The notes: a model not told the origin generated them from the letters alone. A stretch of DNA of 64,000 nt from Ctenosaura bakeri (GCA_948474755.1 CAOLHI010000247.1:310001-374000), one strand, 5' to 3'; counted from the stretch's first letter, positions 1 to 12,345 are shown. A program made the numbers and translations.

Positions 1-464
1 GATGGAATCATTGTAGTTCATCATGGAATCCACTTAGGTCAGCTTCTGCTTGTAACAATTCAGTCATCAGACATATTAGATGAAACAGATGTGGCATAGC
101 AGAGGCACAGAGTGGATACGACCACAAAGGAGCCCTTTGCCTGTACTGTCATTAGTGCCAGCCACTTTGCTATGCTGAGAATGTTGATTAAATATTGGTT
201 GACACTAGCTGATGTTGGTAGAATTCAGAATGTCTATTTTGCTTAGGTCAGGGGTTCTTTGCCTGTGATCTTCAGGGGATTCAGGGGGTCCATAGATCAT
301 GCACCAAAAAAAAAAAAAAAATTCCCTGCAATGTCTTTCTTGTTGCTTTGAAATTCTCTTTATAGGGGAAAAAATCCTTTTTAAATTTCAAATTACGTTT
401 AAAGTGTCATTTCGTTCCAAACAAGTATGCAGCATGAGATGGTAAACTGCAATTATATACAGTA
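1..464. other. Intergenic, no gene seen
   Basis: No coding or RNA gene is visible here. The only notable feature is a run of about 16 A at 306-321, probably the tail of an old retroposed fragment in plus orientation. Confidence 0.5.
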
Positions 465-803
465 TGTGTCTTCAAGTTACTTGTCAACTTATAGAAACCC
501 TATGAATTTTGTAGGGTTTTCTTAGGCAATTAACACTCAGCGGAGGTTTGCCTTCCTCTAAAACACAGCCTGTAGCACCTGGTATTTCTTTTTTATTATT
601 ATTATTCTATTAAGAAAAGAATAAAAAAATAGAATAATAGAATAAATAGAATAGAATAATAATAGAATAGAATAATAGCTTATTAATAGAATAAAAAACA
701 CCTGGTATTTCTTGATGGTCCTCTATCCAAGTACTAACCAGGACTGTCTCTGCTTAGCTTTCAAGATCAGACAAGATCTGGTGACTTCACGATATTTAGG
801 CTA
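465..803 (-). mobile_element. SINE with 5S rRNA-like head and Sauria-type body, interrupted
   Basis: In minus orientation, bases about 568-803 resemble the whole of vertebrate 5S rRNA. Visible landmarks on the plus strand are the complements of the 5S A-box and C-box areas, for example ATCCAAGTACTAACCAGG and GCTTAGCTTTCAAGATCAGA. Bases 465-567 match the body of the squamate tRNA-derived Sauria SINE (TTCAAGTTACTTGTC and GGAGGTTTGCCTTCCTCT), so this is a composite 5S-headed SINE and not a working 5S gene. The 5S part is split by an AT-rich insertion at 591-698. The copy carries many substitutions and looks old. Confidence 0.7.
576..713. repeat. AT-rich insert flanked by a 15-bp direct repeat
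   Basis: The 15-mer CACCTGGTATTTCTT occurs at 576-590 and again at 699-713, inside the 5S-like SINE head. Between the copies lies an AT-only tract built from ATAGAATA and TTATTATT words. The duplication is what an insertion with target-site duplication, or replication slippage, would leave. Confidence 0.7.
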
Positions 804-1886
804 TTAAAATAATAACTGTTGCCATGTTAACAATGTTCAGAACTTTCATCAAACTTACAGGGCTCCACTACCACTGAAAAGTTAAGAGCCAATAGCTTAA
901 ACGGTTATACCTAAAGCCTTAACCAAAAAATTGACCTTAATTCTTATGCTTATCTGGCCACTGACAATTTCCAAGAACTAGGAAAGAAGAAGCAGGAAGA
1001 CAGACCAGAAGTTATGCAATGAATTCAGAACAATGTCATCATCAACATGTTTTCTTCAGCAATTCCTTTGGGAACTAAAAACAGAATAGGAAGTCATTTG
1101 GGATCCAGAAGATTCTGTCTTCACCAAATCGTGCTAATTACTGGCTCTTGAATTAGGTTACTGTACTGCTTTCCACTTTCCTTCAATATTTGACAAATTC
1201 ATTATTTAACATTTGTAGACCAAATCTATCCCTACCTGATGTCCATTCATTTTCTTATTGTCACAGTGGAGGTCTGCTTTATTCATATGTGATTTGAGGT
1301 GAAAAGAGTGTTCATGAGTCTTATCAGAGAAAAACACTACATTTTATCAGTGAATGCTTGTGGAAATCATGTTAGTTCCTTGTTACCAAGCAAACTGCAA
1401 GCTGATTTTATATTGCAATGTATCTGGAAAATAACATCTTCAATTTTTAATACATAAGCACATTCTGAGGACTGCTCTGTTACTTCCGTTCTGAAGAATG
1501 CCTTGACATTAACAGACTTAAGGAAAACTGGCTGAGTGGGTTGATCAGTGCCTCTTTATAGCAAGGCTACTGAAAAAGCCATTTTAAAATTCCTCCATAC
1601 TGAATAACAATCAGTCAGTGTTACCCTGATTTCTTTGGTCCCGTGGGGGACACCTCAATCTGCTCCAAATAATGGGGAATGGGAATTAGCCAGAGCACAA
1701 GCTGTAGCAATGCAAGATGCAGAGCAACTTAGTGAGATCTTAAACCCAACATTTACGGTGTCAGGCCGAGTCAAAAACCAAGCAAAAGTAAATTATAATT
1801 ATTTTCTTTATTTAAAAGGCAGTCACTGTGCACATATGCACTCACTCACACAGACCTAAGAAGATAAAGGTAGGAAATCTGATAGA
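804..1886. other. Intergenic, no gene seen
   Basis: No exon-like reading frame with splice signals is seen. A 74-codon frame at 1635-1859 has no recognisable domain and ends at the edge of the L1 insertion; it is treated as chance. Confidence 0.5.
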
Positions 1887-4800
1887 GGATTTTGAGAAGG
1901 ATTTTCCTTTTTTTAAATTATTATTATTAAAAATATATTTATTGAATTACAAATTACAAACATTAAAAAAACAAAGACAGACAATAGATTTCCATAATTA
2001 TACCAATAAAATATACTAATAACATAAGTGTACTAATGATACTTTCCAAAATATTCCAAAATATTCTACCTCTCTCTCTCGGTTTCCAACTTTCAAGTAC
2101 ACTTTAACTTATTTATTCATAGTAGTATAATCATTAAACACTGAACATTAAACATTAAACAATTTAATAATCCACAATACAAACCTACTTACATATTACA
2201 TACATTCATACATACATAATTCCCTAACACCTACTGACTTCCTTTTTCTTCACCTTTAGGTAATATATTCGTATTCATTTTAATCCAGATTAATCAATAT
2301 CTTTTCTCTTAATCTATATTGCCTTTTACCCTCTCTGGTCTATCATTAACTTTGACGTTTGTTTTACCAATCATTCCGATTCTATTATTACTTTCTTATA
2401 AACTTACTTCATAACTCTTTATATCACTAAATATCATATGTCATATCTGTTTTTGCTATTCTTACATATATATCTTACAATCTCATCTTACTGATTTTTG
2501 TATTATTTTCTTATGTACTTACACCTTCTACTCCAAATCCTTAAATATCATATGTTATCTATTCTAACTTATTCTTATCTATATATCTTCCCTTACATAT
2601 ACATATCATCCGTTCTTATTTATTTTATTCACAAAATCCTACTACTGCATGTTCTTCCTATTTTTCTTTCCATATTGGGGTTAATATTTCCCATTCTTGT
2701 TTGAAAATTTTCCTGGGTTTATTTTCTAAAAACAATGTTAATTTATCCATTTCTGCTAATTCATATAATTTCCACATCCAATCTTCTACCGAGGGTATAT
2801 TTGTCTCTTTCCAATTTTTTGAAAATATAATTCTGGCTGCATATATCATGCAACAGAGTATTCTTGAATATTTTTTCCTTATTAACAAATATATGCTATC
2901 AAACATATTTAAAAGATATACCTCAGGTGACAATGGGAACTTAATTTTTAAGTACTTCATTATCTGATCATGTATTTGTATCCAATATTTCCTCGCTTTT
3001 TTACATCTCTACCAACAATGAAGAAAAGATCCAGTTTCTTGACATTTCCAGCACTTCATAAGCTTATTATTTTTATTATTTTTATTCATTTTTGAAATTT
3101 GAACTGGTGTTAAGTACCATCTATAATACATTTTGAAGAAATTTTCTTTCAAGTTATAGCTTCTCGTGAACTCTTGATTTATCTTCCAGACATGTTCCCA
3201 CTGTTCTAGTGTTATTGAATACCCTAAATCTTGGGACCATTTTATCATATTATCCTTAACTATATCTTTTTCTAATTCCAGATTTAAAAGCATTTTGTAA
3301 ATTTTACTTAAAAGTCATTTTGTCCCTGATTTCAATATTTTATCAAATTCCATCTCCTCTAATGATATTCCCTTATTCTTACTATCTAATTTATATTTCT
3401 CAACTAATTGTCTATATAGGAGCCAATGTGTTGTATAGCCCTCTGCAATCAACTCTTCTCTATTTTTTAATTTTACATTATTTCCCTCCTTTTTAAGTGT
3501 ATCTTTATATGTCACCCATTCTTTCAATCTTATTTTTTCTAATCTAAAAAAAAGGTGATATCCAATAAGGGAGCTTTATATACATCTTATTTCTAACTTT
3601 TAGCCAAGTCCTGAGAATTGCTTTCCTAACATAACGTTCCATAAATTCTTTATTGACTTTTTGTTTTTCATACCATAGGTATGCGTGCCAACCATTATAT
3701 AAATTAAATCCTTCCAAAGTCAATAACTTCAAATTAGACAATGTAATCCAGTCCTTGAGCCATATTAGTGAGGAGGCTTCATGATATAACTTCAAATCTG
3801 GCAAGTTTAGTCCTCCTTTTTCTGTAGTTTCTTTTAAGTATCTCATTTTACTTCTTGGTTTTCTTCCATTCCAAATAAATTTACTTATTTCCTGCTCCCA
3901 AATTTTAAATGGTTTTTCATTTGTTATTGTGGGTAAATTTTGAAAAAGATACATCATTTTGGGTAATACATTCATTTTTATTTTAGACATTCTTCCTAGT
4001 AATGACAAAGTTAATTTATTCCAATTTCTCTTTTTTTTGTTATTTCGTTCCAAATCTTTTTATAGTTATTGTCAAACAGATCAGAGTTATTCTTCATTAT
4101 TAATATACCTAAGTATCTTACTTTTTTGACACTTTTAAACCCTGAGATTTGTTCTAAATCTTGCTCTTGAGTTTGTGTAATATTCTTGGTGATCATCAGT
4201 GACTTCTCTTTATTTATTCTAAATCCAGCTACTTCTCCAAATTGATTTAACACTTCTGTAAGTTTTTTAATGCTACTAAGGGGATCTTCTAAAATTATCA
4301 CTAAGTCGTCTGCATATGCTTTAATTTTAAATTAATAATTTCATATTCTAATTCCCTTAATTAATGTATTATCCCTTATTTTTTTATTTAGTATTTCCAG
4401 ACACATTATAAACAGTAATGGTGACAATGGACATCTCTGTCTTGTACCTCTATGTATCACGAATTGACTTGTTTTTTCCCCATTTACAATTAAACAAGCT
4501 TTCTGATCATTATATATTGCTCTTATTCACTCTGTAAATCTATCCCCTATTCCCATTTTCTTTAATGTTTCAAACATACGTGCCCAATTCATGTTATCAA
4601 ACACCTTTTCCGCATCCAGGAATATTAATGCCAATTTTTTCTGATTTTGATTTTGATAATATTCTATTATATCTAAAATTGTTCTAATATTATTTTTTAA
4701 AAATCTTCCAGGAAGGAATCCATTTTGGTCTTCATGTACCCATTTCTCTATTACCTTCTTTAATGTTCCACCAATATTAGGATAAATATTTTGTAATCTA

Positions 4801-5946
4801 TATTTAATAAAGAAATTGGTCTATAATTCTTTTTATCTAATGTATCCTTCCCTTCTTTTGGTATCAAGGCCACGTTGGATTCTTTCCATGTGTTTGGTAT
4901 TTCTTGATTTCTAATTGAATTTAATACTTTTAATAATAAAGGGTTTAACAATTCCTGAAATGTTTAGTAATAAGGTGCCATGATCCATCTGGGCCGGGGG
5001 TTTCTCTATTTTCAATTTATTAATCGCATTCGTGATTTCTTGCAATGTTATTGGCTTTTCCAATTCTTCTCTTTGAATATCTGATATTTGAGTAATTTCC
5101 ATTTGTTCCAGATAATTCTTTATTTTATTTTGGTGTTCTTGTGTTTGTATTCTGTTTTTAAAAAGATCCTCAAAATAATTAAACAAAACTTTTTTAATTT
5201 TAGATTGTTGATAATAAATATTTTGGCCTTCTTTAATTTCTTTTATATTACATTTTTCTTTTTCTTTTTTTAATTTATATGACAACCATCTTCCTGGTTT
5301 ATTCACATGTTCAAAATATCTTTGCTTTGCAAATTTCATTTTAGTCTCTATTTCATTAATTGCTAACATTGATAGTTGTTCAGTTAATACTTTTATCTCC
5401 TTCCGAGCTTTAAAATCACATGGATCTCTTTTCAAATCAAATTCTTTCTCTTGCAGTTTCCTTTGTATTTGATTCTCTTTTTGTTTTTTACCTTTTGTCA
5501 ACCAAGCTTGTTGATTTATAAAGAATCCTCTCGTTACTGTTTTGCTTGTTTCCCACACTATTTGTACAGTTTGGCCTTTATCTAAATTAATCTCCAAAAA
5601 AATTTTCAGCTGCATTTTAGCTTTTTCTACTATTGTTTCATTTTTAAGTAGATTATCATTCATTCTCCAATTTAAGCTTCTCTTCCCATACTGAATTGTT
5701 AATGCTATAGGACAGTGATCTGATAATGTTCTGGGGAGTGTTTCAATCTTTACAATATTTTTTAATATGTTTGTAGATGTAAACATCATGTCTATTCTTG
5801 ACCACGTTTTGTGTCTATCTGAAAAGTATGTGTAATCTCTTTCTATACCGTGTATGTGCCTCCACACCTCCGTTAACGATAAACATTCTAATAATTCTAG
5901 GAATGATTTTGGTAATTTCCGTTGATGGGATTTTGAGAAGGATTTT
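1887..5946 (-). mobile_element. 5'-truncated L1 retrotransposon with target-site duplications
   Basis: A 19-bp direct repeat, GGATTTTGAGAAGGATTTT, occurs at 1887-1905 and 5928-5946 and marks the target-site duplication. The insert lies on the minus strand, and its 3' end is marked by a short T-rich tract just after 1905. It starts inside the endonuclease domain of ORF2, so the 5' UTR, ORF1 and most of the nuclease are missing. About 0.7 kb of AT-rich 3' UTR (1906-2640) follows ORF2. The clear duplication and recognisable coding sequence suggest moderate age. Confidence 0.92.
2640..5927 (-). pseudogene. L1 ORF2 remnant (endonuclease end, reverse transcriptase, C-terminal Cys region)
   Basis: Reading on the minus strand from 5927, the end of the endonuclease domain is present: SRIDMMF near 5780 and LSDHCPIAL near 5710. 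The linker PGRWLSYKLKKE follows near 5290. Reverse-transcriptase blocks come next: KNYRPISLLN near 4815, and the catalytic YADD at 4305-4316, then YLGIL near 4110. The C-terminal segment has a Cys motif, KCWKCQETG, near 3045. The frame is broken: a stop lies just upstream of YADD (about 4330), and frame changes occur near 4930, 4020, 3540 and 3300. ORF2 normally supplies nicking and reverse transcription for L1 retrotransposition; this copy cannot encode a full protein. Confidence 0.9.
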
Positions 5947-6520
5947 TCAATACTACACCTGATCCTGTAGCCCGGGTAGCCAGAAGGAAGTCAGTTGGAG
6001 CAGAGATTCTCAGCACATGGAAGCTGAGGGGAAGGCTCGGCAAACAGAGCAGCAGCATGACGGGATGGAAGCCAAGAGCAATCTGGAGAAGCGCTCAAAA
6101 CCAGGGGTTCTTATAGGGGAAAATGCGCCTGTAGGGTATTCCGTTCCTGGGGAAAACAATGGGTTTCGAATTGGAGACAAAGCCTCTGAAAGGTCAGCAC
6201 TTTGAATGATTGGATTTTGATGGAGTTGTCAATAGCGCAGACAGTATGCAAATGGGGAACGCTTGACAGTTGAGTAGTCAGAAGCGCTAATCTCATCAAG
6301 CTGCTTGTTCAGGGCAGAGAATCTTTTGTATGCTTGGTGCATACTTAATTTAGTTTCAAAGTGTATTTGCCTGGAGGTCTCCTGAAGCTGCGTGTCGGAA
6401 AATTACTGGCCTGACTCAGGATTTTCCATGTATTTTTCAGCCTGTTCGGCCGTGTCCGTGTGCGTGCTTGTCCGGGGGCCTCGCAAGCATGTGGAGGGGA
6501 GCAGTTTGGAAGGGCCAATC
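5947..6520. other. Intergenic, no gene seen
   Basis: Unique-looking sequence between the L1 and a LINE fragment. A 62-codon frame at 6017-6205 has no recognised domain or splice context. Confidence 0.45.
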
Positions 6521-7463
6521 TTTTGATATCAAATTATATTTAGTAAGCCCTGGGCTTGGACTATAAACCACAGTAACATCAGTCTCCAGTATTCAAGAGG
6601 CAAGAGTCCAGAGGGTGGTGCTGGAACATTTGTATTTGACTCCTCAGTCACTGGCCTGTGGAATCCCTCTGAGTTCTGTTTCTATCCCCCATGCTAGTCA
6701 ACATATACATGAAAATATTGGGAGAGCTTGTCTGGAGTTTGAGGGTCAAATGCCACCAGTATGACAACTCTATTTCTGCTCTTTGCTTAATTCCAAGAAA
6801 GCTGTTTCTATTCTGAATTGGTGTTTGTCACTAGACACACTTGAGAGCAAAGTGAAGTTTAATCCAGACAAGTCAGGGGTATCCTGACCAGTCAAAAGGC
6901 AGATCAGAGAACAATGATTCAGCTTTTGTTGGGTGGGATTAAATTCTCCCTTAAGATGAAAGGTCACAGTTAAACACACTCCCAAATTCAGCCCTCAGCC
7001 TCAATGCCCAGGTTATGCAGAGGCCAGGAGTGTGTGCACTCAATTAAAACTAGTGCACCACCTGTACCCATTCCTAGAAATGTGTGATCTGGCGGTGGTG
7101 ACCTTGCCATAGCTATATTCTGTAAAAATCATTCTAATGTCCTCTGTGTGGGGCTGCCTTTGAAAGGTGCTCAGAAAACTTTGTTTGCCCAAAGACCTGC
7201 AGCCAACTTAATGAACAGGACAGTCTACAGGAAGCAGAAGATTCCCTTATTAGAACACCTTCACTGGTCATCATTCCACTTATAGACACAACTCAAAGTG
7301 GCTGTACAGCTTGAACCCATGCTAGCCGAAGGTCTATATCTTGCTTTATGAGCTTGCCTAGGCTTTAATATATTCATGGGGGGCCCTTCTCTTGGTCATA
7401 CTGTTATCATGGTTATGATATGTCTGGTGAGAGCACTAGATATCCTTTTGATATCAAATAATT
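6521..7463 (+). mobile_element. CR1/L2-group LINE fragment with possible target-site duplication
   Basis: The plus strand from about 6590 to 7340 resembles the C-terminal part of a CR1/L2-like ORF2, including a decayed block equivalent to L-N-P-D-K (around 6860) and a block equivalent to the LDS-L-S-L region (around 6985). The same segments recur in better shape at 27,540-28,750. Near-identical words around the palindrome TTTTGATATCAAA occur at about 6521-6538 and 7446-7463 and may be the target duplication, but their palindromic nature makes this uncertain. The frame is heavily broken. Confidence 0.55.
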
Positions 7464-7540
7464 TGGCCTTTGCTTGACCTTTCTCTGCCACCCTACTCCA
7501 CGTGTTTGCAGAGGTCCACCGGACAAGCACGTATTAGGTG

Positions 7541-8290
7541 CAGCCATTAATGGTTGTACATTCCAAACCTCATTTAGGCAGGCAACTTAAGCCTCTCCAA
7601 TGCTTCAGGGAAAAACCTTCTTGCAAACCAGACTTGCTCAGCGCAAATCTACACAAAGATGCACAGCCGAGTGCCAAGCCATTCCTTTATGTTGAGCCAT
7701 TTGCATACTGGCCATACTATTGTCATCAAGCGCTAAGCTCATCATGTAAAACCTGACCTTTCCCAACTCCTTTGTGCAGCTCCAAATCTCCTTTGTTCTC
7801 ACCGAGCATGGCATAGCCTGTAGGTAAAATCCACCCTATAAAAAGTCCCCATTTTCAAGTCCTCCTCAGACTACTTTGGACTTCTATCCCACCTTGCTGT
7901 CGGTTTGTCCAGTGAGCTCCCCTCAGTGAACCGCACTGAGCTTTCTTCCCTGCAACTCCAGCTTTCTTCAGGACTACGAGACCACGAGACCAGGTGTCGT
8001 ATTACCCATTCCCCAAAGCTCTCTATTTCTATTTCTCAGTTAGTTAGTGTATGTCATGTCTTTGTGTTGTTTATCCTCAATAAAATATTGTTTGTTGCTT
8101 TAAAACCTTGTCTAACTGCTCTCTGACCTGACGCTGTATACATAGGGTAAAAGATCTTAGCTAAAGTTACCCTGCCTCTCGTTAGCTTAAGAGAGTGCTC
8201 GAGCTTAATTTCCCCATCTTGTGTTTGTTTGGTTATTTGGGCACCCCTCCCAGGACCCCCAATATACAGGGTAACAATACCACCTCCATA
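7541..8290 (+). mobile_element. Candidate solo LTR of an endogenous retrovirus
   Basis: This stretch has LTR-like order: a TATA box (TATAAAAA at 7837-7844), a following transcribed part rich in CT, a poly(A) signal AATAAA at 8079-8084, and a GT/T-rich stretch after it. No internal retroviral genes are seen on either side, so if real it is a solo LTR. The ends are not fixed: I could not find a convincing TG..CA boundary with a target duplication. A retroposed or unrelated promoter-bearing repeat is the alternative. Confidence 0.4.
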
Positions 8291-8429
8291 AGCACATCTG
8301 GTAGGAATATGAAGGAGGGGTTTCTTGGTGACTGCTCCCATTCTTTGGGACTGGCATCTTCCTTGATCTCCTTCCATTGAAAATATTTCTATTCGGACAG
8401 GCTTTTAGGAAATGACAAGAAGGACTTTT

Positions 8430-8610
8430 AATACTGTGCTGTGTTAATGACTTTTTAAAGTCTTTTTTATTGATTTAATATTTTTAATTCTATGAATAGT
8501 CTTATTTTTTTTAAAAAAACTTGTGTATGTTTTTACTTATTTTCTTTTCCACAACTTTATATGTGTTTGTTTTAATTATTGTAAGCTGCCTTAAATCCCA
8601 CTTTTTAAGA
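8430..8610 (+). mobile_element. LINE 3' tail remnant
   Basis: T-rich sequence with the word TTGTAAGCTGCCTTAAAT (about 8580) matches the 3' tails of CR1/L2-like LINEs repeated elsewhere in this window (11,500; 28,700; 32,000). Confidence 0.45.
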
Positions 8611-8618
8611 AATGTTAA

Positions 8619-8656
<38 letters not shown>

Positions 8657-8657
8657 A
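8611..8657. repeat. (GAT)n microsatellite
   Basis: About 15 uninterrupted copies of the trinucleotide GAT follow directly on a LINE 3' tail, a usual place for microsatellites to arise. Confidence 0.95.
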
Positions 8658-8799
8658 CAATAGACAGGCCATGGCCATTCCTGAACCTAATGAGTCAAAC
8701 TAGATGTGCCCGTAGCCAGATATTAGTGCTCTGGGGGGGGAAACAGTTAAATCTTTTCCATGTCTGTTTTCCTTAATTAAGATTGCCTTTCTCCCATAG

Positions 8800-9270
8800 A
8801 ATCATAGAATCATAGAAATGTAGAGTTGGAAGAGACCACACAGGCCATCCAGTCCAACCCCCTGCCATGCAGGAACACCCTCAAAGCACTCCCGACAGAT
8901 GGCCATCTAGCCTCTGCTGAAAAACTTCCAAGGAAGGAGACTCCACTACACTCCGAGGCAGCATCCACTGCCGGACAGCCCTGACTGTCAGGAAATTCTT
9001 CCTGAGGTTCAGGTGGAATCTCCTTTTCCTGCAGCTTGAATCCATTGCTCCTTGTCCTGGTCTCTGCAGCAGCAGAAAACAAGCCCTCTCTTTCCTCTAC
9101 ATGGCATCCCTTCAAACATTTAAACATGGCTATCATGTCCCCTCTTAACCTTCTCTTCTGCAGACTAAACATACTCAGCTCTCTAAGTCTATCCTCATAG
9201 GGCATGGCTTCCAGGCCTCTCACCATTTTGGTCGCCCTCCTCTGGACTTGCTCCAGCTTGTAAGCTAATT
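8800..9270 (-). mobile_element. CR1 LINE 3' end
   Basis: The left edge on the plus strand has the repeated CR1 terminal octamer, seen as AGAATCATAGAATCATAG at 8799-8816, followed by the AGAGTTGGAAGAGACC block. Read on the minus strand, the translation at 9226-8810 begins with the C-terminal end of CR1 ORF2: a block with RLRELSMFSLQKRRLRGD, then a frame change after FKLQEKE. This is a truncated, inactive copy. Confidence 0.85.
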
Positions 9271-10074
9271 CATTACAGAGGAGGAAAAATTAGGGTAAAA
9301 TATGTGTATCTTTTTCTCCCATTCACCATCTTCTGTGCAAAGGCTACTACTTCAGGAGTGGTTTTTAAGAAGAAATCAGTTACAAAGACTATACAATAGA
9401 TATTTCATTGGTGCTTGTGCTGGTAAACATAGCTATACTAAAAATCCTATACTTTGATTTTTATCAGCTTAACATAGAACAAAACACAGTAATCAATATA
9501 TCTCTTCTCTCCTCACCCCCATATAAGCATCTTTGCATACATCTTAGTTTCTCATTCAAAAATAACTTAGGATACTGCTGGTTTTGCCAAAGAATTCACA
9601 GTTTAGGTTTCTGGTTTCATTCTCAGAGAAATGAGGTGGGCATGAGAAAGTGTAAACACCCTGCTGACATCCAGGCCAGGGGGTACTTCCTTTTCTCTGA
9701 TACACTTCTCAGCAGCATTCCCTGTATTGTGCATCTTCAGACAGGCTGCAGCAAAGGTTAGTTTATTTGAGTTGCCCATTCAGACCTCGTCCCCAGGGCA
9801 AATCAAACCATTAGTTGTATTCCTGAGTCTTATATTCCACTGACTTACATGCAATATCCTAAACCATTCAAAAATGGCAAATAAAGTAAGACCCAAGTTA
9901 GAGCAGGGACTTTGTTTTCAATGCTAACTTTTACTTTCTCAGTCCTCTCACCCATAGACCCAGGTAACCATGCATTCCAGAAATCAGATATTGTATGTTG
10001 TATACCTTTAAATTAATTCCAGTTTACAAGAGTTTTCTTGACTGAATTTTTATTCAGAGAAGGCTTGCCTTTGT
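9271..10074. other. Intergenic, no gene seen
   Basis: No supported gene. The 117-codon frame at 9408-9761 shows no domain and no splice context. Confidence 0.45.
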
Positions 10075-10185
10075 CTGAAGGCTGAGAGAGTGACTTACCA
10101 CCCAACAGGTCTCCATGGTTGAGCAGAGTTGAACCATGGTCTCCTGGCAAACAACACTCAGAACACTATGCCACAGCGGCTAAAT
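10075..10185 (-). mobile_element. Sauria-type SINE fragment
   Basis: On the plus strand, GCTGAGAGAGTGACTTACC, then CCATGGTTGAGCAGAGTTG and AACACTCAGAACACTATGCC follow the order of an inverted Sauria SINE tRNA-derived head. Confidence 0.6.
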
Positions 10186-11394
10186 ATACCAGGAATATAT
10201 TGCAACATTTGCAATATGCAACATTACACTCTGTTAAATGGCAGAAAAGTCTCTGGCTGTAGTCAAGTTTCATTTGCTGCTGTATCCACACAGCCTGAGC
10301 TAGGTTCGACTCAGGGAAAGAAGGAATTTCTCCACTCCGATCAGGTCCCTGCCCATGATAGTGCCCTTAAAATGTCACACATTATTAAGAGAAAAGGATG
10401 CAGCCTCAAGAAGGCTCCTTAGCACTGCCAAAAGCCAACGTGCTGCAACAGTAATCAGTTCTAAGTGCCTTCTCCCTATTATCTGCCTGAATGGACATCA
10501 GCTTGCAAGTCTACAAGAGCCTGGAGTGTGTATATCAGCTCTGAACACAGACAAGGACATAATTTAGTTTATTTCAGACATAATAGCATAATTCTACAAT
10601 AGGTATATTATTATATACCTGGTAGTCATTCATTACAAGACAGTCAATACTTACAGCTCATGTTGTTGTGACAAACCCATTTGGGATTCCAGCGTCATCG
10701 AATCACCCAGTGAATGAATCACTCCCTCTACCTGGCCTGAGGCATAACTTCCCTATAGCATCTGTGACAGATGCCTGTAGTCATCTCCCAGAGCACAGGC
10801 ACTTTCACTCTGAGAAGGAGCTGAAGCCCAATAAGCCACTGCTCACCCCATTTTAGGAAGAATCCTCAGCACCCCTTTATGTGTCTTCAAGCATGTGGAT
10901 GAAGCCTTCCCCTCTACCTCAGATTCCAAGGACAAGTCTATCCCTAAGTCACAAAGGGACACAAGGCTACAGAAATGGTCACAGCTCCTTTACACAGTGA
11001 AGCCAGTCTCCGAAGTCTTAGCCATGACCTTCTTAAGACCTCATTTGCCTCCCACCCCTTGCTAGGACATCATCTCCCTCTTAATCAGCCAGTATCTTCT
11101 GCAGTATGCTCTCCAAGGTTGTGACAGTTCTTTGCATTGTTGTGACCTCACTTTACCTGATGTGATCCCTCTCTCCCTCGTGATATTTGTGTTATAGGCC
11201 ATTCCTCATGCTACCTCCCTCACCAGGGCATCCCTTCAATGTCTTTGTGGAATGCAGCCTCCACAACTTTCCTAAGCAGACTGTGATTAGCAGCTTTTGG
11301 GAAGCTTTTTATGTTTACATCTACTGCTCTTTAACCCAGTGTTTCCCATACTCACCCCACTTTTAACATGGGCCTGTTTCAAATCCTGTTTTCC
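10186..11394. other. Intergenic, no gene seen
   Basis: No exon or RNA gene recognised. The part after about 11,200 grades into sequence preceding a LINE 3' tail and may be an old LINE. Confidence 0.4.
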
Positions 11395-11560
11395 AGAATG
11401 TATCTTTTAATGGCTACATTTTAACTGGTTTTAACTTTATTGATTGTTTAATTACAGTTTTAACTTTTGTATGAGGTAAAATTTTAGCTATGTTTGTTTT
11501 AACTGTTGTAAGCCACCTTGACCCTGAGACTGGGGAAAAGGCAGAATAATGACAACAAAA
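11395..11560 (+). mobile_element. LINE 3' tail remnant
   Basis: Repeated TTTTAACT words end in TTGTAAGCCACCTTGACCC (about 11,505), the same tail type as at 28,700 and 32,000. Confidence 0.5.
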
Positions 11561-11894
11561 TCCAGCACCAATCTTCTGTAAACCTTCAGAGAAAGATCCT
11601 CTGGACAACTGTAGTCATAGCATCTAGAAATGGTTTTATAACTCAAAGTAGTCTGGTATCAGTTCTTTAGCACAATTGTTCTCTTTTTGTATTACTTCCA
11701 CACCATTCTTGCTACTCAACTCCTTCATCTAGTCATCTGTGGAATATAACCAGAGAAAGAGCAAGGGAATAAGTTAATGGTGCTTTTTACAAGTGCAGCT
11801 GGTTAACCAGCTTTGACTTCATCTTAAGATTGTAAACCTCGCCTCAGTCATATAGATGCCAAAGTTTTATTTTCAGATGAAACTACTGCAGTGC

Positions 11895-12345
11895 TTTCAG
11901 TTAGGGCTGCCTTTAAAAATATTTTGGGTACTTCAGCTGCTGAAACATTCAGCTGCCAGAGTGCTTGTGAGGGGCTACTTAGTTTGATTGCAATATATCC
12001 ATTTTCCATTCATTGTATTGGTTACCTGTGCACGACCAGCCATAGCTGAAAATGCTGGTACAAACCTTTAAACCCCAGAATAGTTTGGGGACCAAATTAT
12101 TTAAGTTCACAGTGAGTGTGGGTGCATAGCCTACACTTTATGAGCCTTCCCAGGCCCCTAAGTTTAGTCTCAGAGGGCCTACTTTCTGGCCTACCATTAT
12201 AATCAATTAGATTGGCAGATACCAAGGGTGTGATTCTTTCAGCTGCTTAGCCCACACTTGCACAGTGTCCTCCCCTGAAAATCCTGCTTAGATCTCCTCT
12301 CTTGTGGCCCCTATGTTAAGCCTAAGGACTTTTTTTAAAAAGAGA
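11895..12345 (+). mobile_element. CR1/L2-group LINE 3' ORF remnant
   Basis: The order of blocks (AAACATTCAGCTGCCAGAG, then a degenerate copy of the H-W-L-P region near 12,020) parallels the LINE C-terminus at 28,170-28,300. No open frame survives. Confidence 0.4.

Noticed and set aside
567..803. 5S rRNA gene
   Set aside because: The similarity is clear but it is diverged, split by an insert and joined to a SINE body, so it is a SINE head.
8611..8657. CRISPR-like or tandem regulatory array
   Set aside because: Plain GAT microsatellite; no CRISPR array is present in the window.
8810..9226. 138-codon minus-strand ORF
   Set aside because: It is the decayed end of CR1 ORF2 read through a frame change.
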